Origin: Cereibacter sphaeroides
GTDB lineage: Bacteria; Pseudomonadota; Alphaproteobacteria; Rhodobacterales; Rhodobacteraceae
Assembly (NCBI GenBank): GCA_003243455.1
Contig: QFQS01000001.1
Span: forward strand, 992,001 to 1,056,000
Reading direction: 5' to 3'
Length of the DNA stretch: 64,000 bases
Notes under the pieces: model-generated
Told to the model about the DNA's origin: nothing
Databases searched by the model: none
The model's input: only the letters and a program-made list of their open reading frames with translations
Position numbers and translations under genes: made by a program
In this document: piece by piece, positions 51,186 through 58,709 of the stretch
How the letters are laid out: each line of letters begins with the position of its first letter
Numbering within the stretch: position 1 is the first letter of the stretch

Positions 51186-51684
51186 CTAAATCTCCCCGCA
51201 TCGGAATTGAGCTCGCGCCCCAAAACTCTTTAGTCCGACCCCGTTCATCGGCGCCTCGCAACTCCCGAGGTCCTGCTTTTCCCTCGGTAAATTGCACCGA
51301 CGCCAACAGCCAATAACCCTTACCAGTCCTTCCTCTACCACCTCCGCCACCCCGCAAGGTTCTACCGGCAAAGGCGGTTTGCGCAGTTCGTTAAGGAAAA
51401 GACATGCTTTTGCCGCATTCTTGTCAAGCCTTTGCCTCTTTTGGGAGTTTGCGGGAAAATGGCTGCAGCCTGCAATTGTTCCAATTGCCGACCCGAACGA
51501 ATAATCTACGCGAAGCAATTCGACTGTTTCCAACCCCGCCGCAGGTCAAATACCTCGGCTTTTGAAAGCCGCCACTGGCGAGGGCTTGAAAATCACCGTG
51601 ATTCGCTGTCGTGCCACGGCCGACCCCGCCGCCCATCAACAGGCCCCGGGGGGCCAAAGCCAGCGCGCATTGCGTTGAGCCGGG
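51186..51684. other. About 500 bp lower-GC non-coding stretch with palindromes
   Basis: I find no convincing gene here. Two clear inverted repeats occur: GCAATTG-TTC-CAATTGC (51472-51488), and CGGCTTTTGAAAGCCG (51556-51571). GC content is visibly lower than in the surrounding genes. It lies between the hypothetical gene and the 3' fragment of the split DNA methyltransferase, so it may be residual foreign DNA. A 115-codon minus-strand frame at 51186-51533 has no supporting feature. Confidence 0.55.
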
Positions 51685-51985
51685 CTACAGGTCCAGCGCG
51701 CCCTGCGCACCCCGGTCCTCTTCCCGCGCCGCCCGCCTGAACCCATCATCCCGCCGTGCGGGCAGCCGCACCGCGCGGTCGCGCAGCTTGAGTGCTTCTT
51801 CGACCGAGACGATCTGGATGCGCGGCACCGGGGCGAACCCCGGCAACTCGAACTGCCCCGCCCCCGCCGCCTCGGTCAGCATGGGGCGCGACGGTTCTGC
51901 CAGCGTCAGGAACACCCCGATCCCCGCACCTTCGCGCTCGATCACGCCGCGGAGGCGGCCAAGATCGCGATTGTCTGGCTTGTGT
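51685..51985 (-). pseudogene. 3' fragment of a split site-specific DNA methyltransferase
   Basis: On the minus strand, ~100 codons ending in ...EDRGAQGALDL and TAG at 51685 carry RLRGVIEREGAGIGVFLTLAE and PGFAPVPRIQIVSVEEAL. I recognise this as the C-terminal part of a family of DNA adenine methyltransferases. Homology ends at about 51985; further upstream the frame is unrelated and antisense to the endonuclease gene. The matching 5' fragment is at 53242-53412. The middle of the gene has been replaced by the restriction-modification pair. No catalytic residues remain in this piece. Confidence 0.75.
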
Positions 51986-52032
51986 GACGGCGGGCGTCTA
52001 TCTATGCTCTTACCTTGCACCGGAGCCACCAA

Positions 52033-52626
52033 ATGTTGCGTAGCCGCCTTCCTCCAATCGTAAGCGAAATGTACGAATGCTACGAGTGGAAACACGCGAG
52101 CGCGATTTTGTCCCAGGATTTTCCCTCGGAATGGGCCGATCTTTGCGATCTGTTGACGACATTCAGACTTAGGAAATCATGGATTACGACGGGCGGCGGT
52201 AACAAATCCATGCTATCGGGCTTCATCGACAGCTTTCTCGCTGATCGCGGATGGATCGAGAAGCAGTTTCAAACCGCAATCGAGGTCGATGGCGTTCGGC
52301 TTGACTCGCCGACACACAAGATCGACTGCTTCAAGAATGGCATCGCGCTGGAAATAGAATGGAACAACAAAGACCCATTCTACGACCGCGACCTGAACAA
52401 CTTTCGACTCCTGTTCGATCTGCGCGCGGTCAGCGTTGGCATCATCATTACGCGCTCGGATGAATTGCAGGAAATTTTTAACCAGCTTGGTCGAGGCTCA
52501 TCCTATGGCAACTCAACCACGCACATGTCAAAGCTCCTGCCGCGCATATTGGGTGGTGGAGGCGCTGGCTGTCCCTTGTTGGTGTTCGGAATGACCAAGG
52601 CCCTACTTGTGGAGGATGATGCATGA
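52033..52626 (+). CDS. BglII/BstYI-family type II restriction endonuclease
   Basis: 197 residues from ATG 52033, with GGAG 7 nt upstream. The PD-(D/E)xK-like core of the BglII/BstYI group is visible as HKIDCFKNGIALEIEWNNKD followed by DRDLNNFRLLFDLR and GIIITRSDEL. This gives an acidic D...ExE site. BglII cuts AGATCT and BstYI RGATCY; the exact site here is unknown. Its TGA overlaps the ATG of the methyltransferase gene. Base composition is lower in GC than in flanking core genes, suggesting acquisition. Confidence 0.83.
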   Translation: MLRSRLPPIVSEMYECYEWKHASAILSQDFPSEWADLCDLLTTFRLRKSWITTGGGNKSMLSGFIDSFLADRGWIEKQFQTAIEVDGVRLDSPTHKIDCFKNGIALEIEWNNKDPFYDRDLNNFRLLFDLRAVSVGIIITRSDELQEIFNQLGRGSSYGNSTTHMSKLLPRILGGGGAGCPLLVFGMTKALLVEDDA

Positions 52627-53273
52627 TCAGTGCAGCGGATGACTTGCTGGCAAAGACGGGCAAGACGAAATTTCAGACCGTGCTTGCGGACCCGCCGTGG
52701 CAGTTCCAGAACAGAACCGGCAAGATGGCACCCGAACACAAGAGGCTGTCCCGCTATCCCACAATGACCCTGCGTGAAATCTGTGACTTGCCTGTCGAAG
52801 CCGTCGTAGCAGAGACCGCGCATCTTTATCTTTGGGTGCCGAATGCTCTTCTTCCCGAAGGCTTGAAAGTTATGGAGAATTGGGGGTTCAGCTACAAAAG
52901 CAACATCATCTGGTACAAAGTTCGAAAAGATGGTGGACCAGACCGGCGTGGCGTGGGCTTTTACTTCCGCAATGTGACAGAGATTTTGCTTTTCGGGGTG
53001 CGCGGAAAAAACGCGCGAACGTTGCAACAAGGGCGGACACAAGAGAATATAATCTCGACGCAGAAGCGCGAGCATAGCCGCAAACCTGACGAGCAGTACG
53101 ACCTTATTGAAGGTTGCAGCAACGGGCCACGGTTGGAGATGTTCGCGCGCGGCCCTCGCGTTGGATGGACCGTATGGGGAAACCAATCCGAGAACTACAC
53201 CCCGACATGGGACACTTACTCAAATCACTCGCAGTCCAATGTCATTCCGCTGGCGGTTGGCACGAAACGATAA
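52623..53273 (+). CDS. MT-A70-family DNA adenine methyltransferase (partner of the endonuclease)
   Basis: 216 residues from the ATG that overlaps the endonuclease stop (ATGA, 52623-52626). The catalytic motif DPPW is in VLADPPWQFQNR, and the LYLWVPNALLPEGL and FYFRNVTEILLFGVRG blocks are typical of MT-A70 proteins. N6-adenine methylation would protect the host from the endonuclease. The stop lies within about 8 bp of the junction with the split methyltransferase 5' fragment. No specificity subunit or controller gene is seen. Confidence 0.85.
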   Translation: MISAADDLLAKTGKTKFQTVLADPPWQFQNRTGKMAPEHKRLSRYPTMTLREICDLPVEAVVAETAHLYLWVPNALLPEGLKVMENWGFSYKSNIIWYKVRKDGGPDRRGVGFYFRNVTEILLFGVRGKNARTLQQGRTQENIISTQKREHSRKPDEQYDLIEGCSNGPRLEMFARGPRVGWTVWGNQSENYTPTWDTYSNHSQSNVIPLAVGTKR

Positions 53274-53412
53274 CTGCACGTCCCTTGAACAGCACGTCGT
53301 AGCTGGCGTTCGAGTTGAACGGCGGGTCGGGGTAGATCAGGTCCACGCTCTCATCCCGGATGCTGTCGCGCAGCACCTTCAGATTGTCGCCATAGTATAG
53401 GTGGTTCGCCAT
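53242..53412 (-). pseudogene. 5' fragment of the split site-specific DNA methyltransferase
   Basis: From ATG 53412 (minus) the product starts MANHLYYGDNLKVLRDSI, with DLIYPDPPFNSNASYDVLFKG containing the methyltransferase DPPF motif. Family resemblance stops at about 53280; 12 unrelated codons to a TGA at 53242 then run antisense to the MT-A70 gene. The C-terminal fragment is at 51685-51985. A Pro precedes DPPF where the family usually has Leu. The fragment is only 56 codons and cannot be active. Confidence 0.78.
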
Positions 53413-53496
53413 GCCTGCCCCCCGGTGCGCACCAGACCACGGGATGGTTAACCCATCCTCAACAGGACCCTAGCCGCCACGAGTCATCCGGCGCAA

Positions 53497-53592
53497 GTAG
53501 GGTGCGTGCTCGCACGCACCATTGGCGAGGCAGGGCGATGGTGACGGCACTGCTGGCGTCGGATGAATGGTGCGTGCAAGCACGCACCCTAC
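53497..53592. repeat. Paired REP-like inverted repeat
   Basis: GTAGGGTGCGTGCTCGCACG and following bases (53497-53522) recur as a near-perfect reverse complement at 53567-53592, with 44 bp between them. Each unit is itself a hairpin with the 8-bp stem GGTGCGTG/CACGCACC. This is the layout of paired REP (BIME-like) elements. No REP-associated transposase is in the window. It lies between the methyltransferase 5' fragment and the second 67-bp repeat. Confidence 0.8.
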
Positions 53593-53614
53593 GCCATCGA
53601 TGGCCAAGAGCCGC

Positions 53615-53681
53615 GAATTCCCGACGTTTTCGGTCTACATACCGAAACCATACCAAAGCCATACGGCTTCCATACGGCTCA
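53615..53681 (-). repeat. 67-bp dispersed repeat, copy 2
   Basis: Matches 6977-7043 in the same orientation. It starts GAATTCCCGACG and has four 11-bp units from 53638 (CATACCGAAAC, CATACCAAAGC, CATACGGCTTC, CATACGGCTC). Its last three bases (53679-53681) are the complement of the yebC TGA stop. Confidence 0.7.
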
Positions 53682-54419
53682 AAGCTGGGCTGCGACCTCT
53701 TCGGGGATGTCGAAGTTATGCGTCACGGCCTGCACGTCGTCGTCCTCTTCCAAGAGGTCGATCAGGCGCATCAGCTTCTGCGCCGTGTCCAGGTCGACCT
53801 CGGTGCGCGACTGCGGACGCCAGACCAGCTTGGACTCGGTCGACTCTCCCAGCGCCTTTTCCAGTGCGTCCGAGACCTCCGAAAGATCCTCGACCTTGCA
53901 GTAGATCCAGTGGCCTTCCTCGTCGGATTCAACGTCGTCGGCACCCGCCTCAAGCGCCGCCATCATGACGGTATCGGCATCGCCCGCATCCGCCGGATAG
54001 GAAATTTCCCCAACGCGATCAAAGCTGTGGCTGACCGATCCGGTCTGGCCCAGGTTGCCGCCGCCCTTGGTGAAATAACTGCGCACGTTCGACGCGGTGC
54101 GGTTCAGGTTGTCGGTCATCGTCTCGACGATGATGGCGATCCCGTTCGGGCCATAGCCCTCATACCGGATTTCCGAGTAGTCCTCGGCGTCGCCCATCTG
54201 CGACTTTTTGATCGCGCGATCAATGACATCCTTGGGCATCGACTGCGCCTTGGCCGCCTTCACCGCCAGACGCAGGCGCGGGTTCTTGTCGGGGTCGGGG
54301 TCGCCCATCTTGGCCGCGACGGTGATTTCCTTCGCCAGCTTCGAGAACATCTTCGAACGCAACTTGTCCTGCTTGCCCTTGCGGTGCTGGATGTTCGCCC
54401 ATTTTGAATGGCCTGCCAT
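53679..54419 (-). CDS. yebC: YebC/PmpR-family regulator / translation factor
   Basis: 246 residues, the normal length. The N-terminal MAGHSKWANIQHRKGKQDKL and AAKMGDPDPDKNPRLRLAVKAA blocks are diagnostic. Family members have been described as DNA-binding regulators and, more recently, as factors that help ribosomes at proline-rich stretches. The stop codon forms the end of the 67-bp repeat. It is separated from the next upstream gene by 79 bp and looks monocistronic. Confidence 0.95.
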   Translation of the reverse strand: MAGHSKWANIQHRKGKQDKLRSKMFSKLAKEITVAAKMGDPDPDKNPRLRLAVKAAKAQSMPKDVIDRAIKKSQMGDAEDYSEIRYEGYGPNGIAIIVETMTDNLNRTASNVRSYFTKGGGNLGQTGSVSHSFDRVGEISYPADAGDADTVMMAALEAGADDVESDEEGHWIYCKVEDLSEVSDALEKALGESTESKLVWRPQSRTEVDLDTAQKLMRLIDLLEEDDDVQAVTHNFDIPEEVAAQL

Positions 54420-54498
54420 AAGCCCTTACTCCGATCGCTTTTCGCGTGATGGCGCCTCTATATGACAGCGACGCCCCGCCCCGCAACCCCGGCCCGGA

Positions 54499-56283
54499 TC
54501 AGGGGTAAAGCGGCCAGATCAGCGGGATCAGCGCCGAACACAACAGCCATGTGATGATGTTCAGCGGAATGCCGATCCGGGTGAAGTCCAGAAACTTATA
54601 GCCGCCCGGACCATAGACCATCATGTTGGTCTGGTATCCGATCGGAGTCCCGAAGGCCAAGGTGGCCGAGAACATGACCGCCACGACAAAGGGGCGCGGA
54701 TCGGCGCCAAGCGACTGCGCCAACTGGATCGCGATGGGGGTGTATAGGACTGCAACTGCGTTGTTCGACAGGAACTCGGTCAGGATCAGTCCCAAGAGAT
54801 AAACCGCGAGGATCATCGCAAAGGGCGACAACCCCTCCATCCACGGCCTTACCGCATCCACGATCAGCGATACCGCGCCGGACCGGTCCAGTGCCTCGCC
54901 CACGGCCAGCATCGCAAAGATCATCGCCATCAGGCGGCCATCGACAAAGTCGAAGGCCTCATCCGTGTCGATGCAGCGTGTTATCAGGATCAGCGCGACG
55001 GCAAAGAATGACAGCACAAGGATCGGCGCCACATCCAGCGAAGACAGGATCACGACCATGGCCAGCGCGCCGATTGCGATCGGCGCTTTCTTGCGGCGAT
55101 AGGCCTTTTGCCGGGGATGGCTGATGTCCGCCATCTCGAATTCCTCGGCCAGCCGCTTGATATCCTCCAGCGCGCCTTCCAGCAGCAGCGTGTCGCCAAC
55201 GTGGACCACCAGATCGTCCAGCTGCCGTCCGATGTTCTGAGCTTTGCGATGCGCAGCAAGGACATAGACGCCATATCTGCGACGCAATCTCAACTCGCCC
55301 AGACGTCGCCCGACCAGCCGACACCCCGGCGTGATAAGCACCTCGACCGTTTCGGTCTGCACCGAGGACAGCTTGTCAACCAGCCGCATATCCTTGCTGG
55401 CCTGCATGCCGAGCAGTTCCGACATCTCGGTCCGCAAAACCACGCGGTCGCCCGCCTGCAAGCCCACCGAAGCCAGATCGCGGCGCAACGAAGCATCGCC
55501 GCGCAGCACGTCGATCACCCGCACGCCGCTGGGTTTGAACTGCGACACTTCCAGCACCGGCTGGCCGATCAGCACCGAATCCTCGGGGATCGCGACCTCG
55601 GTGAAATATTTCATCTTCTTGCGGTCACCCAGCAGCGTGCCCATCGACTGGCGCGAGGGCAGCAGCTTGTTGGCGAAAAGCGCGAGGTAAAGCCCTCCCG
55701 CCAACGTGACCGCGATCCCGAGCGGCGCGATTTCGAACAGCGAGAAATGCGCCAGCCCTTGCTTCACCGCCACGCCATCGACCAGCAGGTTGGTCGAGGT
55801 GCCGATCAGCGTGATCATGCCACCAAGCACCGTCATGTGGCTGAGCGGGATCAGCAGCTTTGACGGCGCAGTCCCTAGCTTGATCGCAATCTGCATGACG
55901 ACCGGGATCATCACCGCCACCAGCGGCGTGTTGTTCATGAAGGCAGAGGCGACGGCGATAAAGCCGAAGAGCACCATGATGGTCATGCGGGGCCGGTTAC
56001 CGACATGTTCTTCAGCGATGCCGATCACCATTTCGACGGCACCTGTCCTGACAAGCCCGCCCATCACCAGAAACATGAAGGCGATGGTCCAGGGTGCCGG
56101 ATTGGAAAGCACCGCAACCGCGTCGGATACCGGCAAAAGACCAAGAATGATCATGACCGCCGCGCCCGCCATCGCGGTCACCTCGACGGGATAGGTCTCG
56201 CGCACGAACATCACGAACATGCCGGCGAGGATGGCCATCGCAAGCAGTGCCTGCGTCGTCTGTGGAAGATCTAATCCAAGCAT
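54499..56283 (-). CDS. SLC13-family permease with two TrkA-C (RCK_C) domains
   Basis: 594 residues from ATG 56283 (GTG 56289 also possible). Two membrane halves (AFMNNTPLVAVMIPVV with the GTSTNLLVDG loop, and EFLSNNAVAVLYTPIAI with GTPIGYQTNMMVYGPGGY) flank a cytoplasmic insert of two RCK_C domains at about 205-375 (EVAIPEDSVLIGQPV; VEVLITPGCRLVGRRLGELRL in part). The fold is that of sodium-coupled anion transporters of the sulfate/dicarboxylate type. The ion carried is unknown; sulfate or an organosulfonate is plausible. Confidence 0.88.
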   Translation of the reverse strand: MLGLDLPQTTQALLAMAILAGMFVMFVRETYPVEVTAMAGAAVMIILGLLPVSDAVAVLSNPAPWTIAFMFLVMGGLVRTGAVEMVIGIAEEHVGNRPRMTIMVLFGFIAVASAFMNNTPLVAVMIPVVMQIAIKLGTAPSKLLIPLSHMTVLGGMITLIGTSTNLLVDGVAVKQGLAHFSLFEIAPLGIAVTLAGGLYLALFANKLLPSRQSMGTLLGDRKKMKYFTEVAIPEDSVLIGQPVLEVSQFKPSGVRVIDVLRGDASLRRDLASVGLQAGDRVVLRTEMSELLGMQASKDMRLVDKLSSVQTETVEVLITPGCRLVGRRLGELRLRRRYGVYVLAAHRKAQNIGRQLDDLVVHVGDTLLLEGALEDIKRLAEEFEMADISHPRQKAYRRKKAPIAIGALAMVVILSSLDVAPILVLSFFAVALILITRCIDTDEAFDFVDGRLMAMIFAMLAVGEALDRSGAVSLIVDAVRPWMEGLSPFAMILAVYLLGLILTEFLSNNAVAVLYTPIAIQLAQSLGADPRPFVVAVMFSATLAFGTPIGYQTNMMVYGPGGYKFLDFTRIGIPLNIITWLLCSALIPLIWPLYP

Positions 56284-56333
56284 CCGCACGTCCGTAGGAA
56301 ATCACGACTGTGCTAGCAGGGATTTCTGGAAAA

Positions 56334-57239
56334 TCAAACCACGACGACCGAAGACTGTGCCCGCGGCTGAACCAGTGCCACCCCAATCAGCATGATCACC
56401 CCTGCCAGTAAAATGAGCGGCCCGAAACGCTCGCCCAGCAGCAGCATTGCCCAGCAAATACCCGAGGCGGTAACGATGTAAGATGTCTGCGTCGCAAATA
56501 CCGCGCCCGCATGTTTGGCAAGCCAGACATAGCCCGCATACATGAAGGCGTGGACGACCGACATCAGGACAAGCGCGTATTCGGGCGGCCCCCAGGGGCG
56601 CATGGGGTTGATCCATTGCCCCGAGACCAGCACCAGCGGGGTCACCAGCACGACGCCGATGACCGAGGCGATGAACATCGCCTGCACCGCGTCCAGCCCT
56701 GCCGTTCCCCATTTGGCAACGACATTGCCCTCGATGGCATAGAACAGCGGCCCGATCATAGCGACCCATATCCAGCCCACGGCCACCGCATCCGGCAACA
56801 CCGTCTGGCGCAGAGCGATCAGGGCGACGCCCCCAAGCCCAAACAGCAGCCCCACGAGTTGGCGCGAACTGAACCGCTCCATCCCCAGCATCATGGCGAT
56901 GGGAAAGGCCATCAAAGGCACTGTGGCGATCAGGATCGACATGATGCCAGCAGGCAGATGCGAGACACCGATGTAGAAGGTGGTATTGGGAATAATCGTG
57001 CCCACAAGCGCGATCAGTGCGCCAAAGCCCAAGGTGGCGCGCGTCAATGGCACCGTGCGCCGCCGAAAGACGAGGATCGTGCCCAGCACGAGGCTGCATA
57101 CGACCAAACTCCAGAAGATCAGCCCGAACTCGCCATAGCCAGTTGATACGGCAATCTTACCAAGCGATTGCGTGCTGCCCCAGCCGATGCCAATCACCAG
57201 CAGCACAGCGACAAAGGTCATGCGGCGCGGCGATATCAC
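56334..57239 (-). CDS. EamA/DMT-family transporter
   Basis: 301 residues from GTG 57239, overlapping the stop of the upstream ymdB-like gene (GTGA). Ten hydrophobic helices in two EamA repeats are visible, starting FVAVLLVIGIGWGSTQSLGK and, in the second half, YALVLMSVVHAFMYAGYVWLA in part. The substrate is unknown. Translational coupling to the phosphoesterase gene suggests one transcript. Confidence 0.84.
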   Translation of the reverse strand: MISPRRMTFVAVLLVIGIGWGSTQSLGKIAVSTGYGEFGLIFWSLVVCSLVLGTILVFRRRTVPLTRATLGFGALIALVGTIIPNTTFYIGVSHLPAGIMSILIATVPLMAFPIAMMLGMERFSSRQLVGLLFGLGGVALIALRQTVLPDAVAVGWIWVAMIGPLFYAIEGNVVAKWGTAGLDAVQAMFIASVIGVVLVTPLVLVSGQWINPMRPWGPPEYALVLMSVVHAFMYAGYVWLAKHAGAVFATQTSYIVTASGICWAMLLLGERFGPLILLAGVIMLIGVALVQPRAQSSVVVV

Positions 57240-58048
57240 GGCAGGGCCTGCTCCAGCCGCCCGCCGATGCGGATCATGCGCACCTTGGCGGCAAGTCCGG
57301 TCTTGTCATCGGTTTCCACATAGATGCCCGATAGCGTGGCCTCTCCCGCCGCAGGCTCGAACCGCGCCTTGGCCATGCCGGTGATAAAGCGGCGCAGCGG
57401 CTCCAGCTTTTCCATGCCGATGACGGAGTCATAGTCGCCGCACATGCCCGCATCGGTCAGATAGGCGGTGCCACCGGTCAGCCGCTGCGCATCGCCGGTT
57501 GGCACATGTGTGTGGGTGCCGACGACAAGGCTGGCACGCCCGTCGCACCAATGGCCCATCGCCATCTTCTCGCTGGTAGCCTCTGCGTGGAAATCGACCA
57601 CGATGGCCTGTGCCAGTCCGCCCAGCGGATGCGATTTAAGGATCGTTTCCACTGCGGAAAACGGATCGTCGAAGGGACGCTTCATAAAGACCTGCCCCAG
57701 CGCCTGAAGGACCAGAACCTTTCGCCCGCCTTGGATGGTGAACAACCTTGCACCCCGGCCGGGCGCGGCCCTGGCATAGTTCAGCGGCCGGATCAGCCGC
57801 GGTTCCGTTTCGATGAAGCTCAGCATGTCCTTCTGGTCGAAGGCATGGTCGCCCAGCGTCACGCAATCCGCCCCGGCGTTCAGGATCAGCTTTGCGTGCT
57901 CGGGCGTAAGCCCCGCCCCAGACGAGGCGTTCTCGCCATTCACCACGACGAAATCCAACCCCCAGTCGGCGCGCAGGCGTGGCAACCGATCGGCAATACC
58001 CGAGCGGCCCGACCTTCCCATGACATCGCCAAGAAACAGGATTTTCAT
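57236..58048 (-). CDS. YmdB-family metallophosphoesterase
   Basis: 270 residues from ATG 58048. The calcineurin-like metal ligands are seen in MKILFLGDVMGRSGR, VVVNGENASSGAGLT, TLGDHAFDQKD and VGTHTHVPTGD, the pattern of YmdB/TIGR00282 proteins. The Bacillus homologue is a 2',3'-cyclic nucleotide phosphodiesterase. It lies 109 bp downstream of the 5-formyl-THF cyclo-ligase gene, the spacer containing a degenerate intergenic element (copy D), and overlaps the EamA gene. Confidence 0.87.
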   Translation of the reverse strand: MKILFLGDVMGRSGRSGIADRLPRLRADWGLDFVVVNGENASSGAGLTPEHAKLILNAGADCVTLGDHAFDQKDMLSFIETEPRLIRPLNYARAAPGRGARLFTIQGGRKVLVLQALGQVFMKRPFDDPFSAVETILKSHPLGGLAQAIVVDFHAEATSEKMAMGHWCDGRASLVVGTHTHVPTGDAQRLTGGTAYLTDAGMCGDYDSVIGMEKLEPLRRFITGMAKARFEPAAGEATLSGIYVETDDKTGLAAKVRMIRIGGRLEQALP

Positions 58049-58111
58049 GTGGGAAGGCGTATTCAGTCGGAAGCGACAGAGCAAGGGCCAAGCGGAGCGT
58101 TAAGGCCGCCT

Positions 58112-58152
58112 GCCCGCATGCCGAAAGAGATATTTCTGCAAAGGTGGAAACG
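58112..58152 (-). repeat. Degenerate intergenic element (copy D)
   Basis: On the minus strand, after the cyclo-ligase stop, CACCTTTGCAGAAATATCTC matches the AAATATCC box of the other copies, but the G-rich hairpin is missing. Included for comparison with 2518, 11853 and 36584. Confidence 0.35.
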
Positions 58153-58157
58153 CGGGA

Positions 58158-58709
58158 TCAGTCACGGAACTCCAGCAGGCCGTTCTCGGTCAGGATCGCG
58201 TCCAGACGCTGATCCGTCGGCTCGGTCGGAACCTCGTCGATCTCCTGTCCCGAAAAGGCGAACCCCACCGCCAGAACAGGGTGACGCAGGCGCAGGCGTT
58301 CCAGCGTGCGGTCGTAAAAGCCGCCGCCATAGCCCAGCCGGTAGCCGCGCCGGTCAAAGGCCAGCAGCGGCACGATCAGCACCTCTGGCTCCAGCCAGGC
58401 ACCCTCAGAAGGAATACGCGCGCCGAACTCGCCTTCGACCAGCGCGCATCCGGGCGACCATTCGCGGAACTGCAGCGGCATCGCCTGTCCGGGGATGACC
58501 GGCACACCAACCGGCCCGCGATGGGCGGCCATGGCGGCAAGCGGATCAATCTCCGTCCGCATCGGCATATAGCCTGCCAGCACACGGCCAGCCTGATCCT
58601 GCAGGAAGTCGGCCAGCAATTCCGCTGCCTGCCCCTGCCCCGCCGCGAACGCGCCCTTGCGGGCGGTAAAAGCGGCGCGGCGGGCTTCGGCCTTTATCCC
58701 GGCGTTCAT
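58158..58709 (-). CDS. 5-formyltetrahydrofolate cyclo-ligase
   Basis: 183 residues. The ATP/substrate signature LLAFDRRGYRLGYGGGFYDR and the N-terminal KAEARRAAFTARK basic helix are diagnostic. The enzyme turns 5-formyl-THF into 5,10-methenyl-THF, recovering folate. Its ATG overlaps the mgtE stop (58706-58709). 6S RNA is often encoded next to this gene in proteobacteria, but mgtE overlaps its start here, leaving no room. Confidence 0.92.
   Translation of the reverse strand: MNAGIKAEARRAAFTARKGAFAAGQGQAAELLADFLQDQAGRVLAGYMPMRTEIDPLAAMAAHRGPVGVPVIPGQAMPLQFREWSPGCALVEGEFGARIPSEGAWLEPEVLIVPLLAFDRRGYRLGYGGGFYDRTLERLRLRHPVLAVGFAFSGQEIDEVPTEPTDQRLDAILTENGLLEFRD

Noticed and set aside
51186..51533. 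115-codon minus-strand frame upstream of the 96-residue gene
   Set aside because: No ribosome binding site or domain; it spans DNA that looks non-coding.
51685..53412. Split methyltransferase explained by a simple frameshift or stop
   Set aside because: The two fragments are 1.3 kb apart with unrelated genes on the other strand between them, so an insertion or replacement is needed.
58049..58157. Possible 6S RNA beside the 5-formyl-THF cyclo-ligase gene
   Set aside because: The usual upstream position is taken by mgtE, which overlaps the cyclo-ligase start, and the 109-bp downstream spacer is too short and lacks a 6S-like long hairpin.
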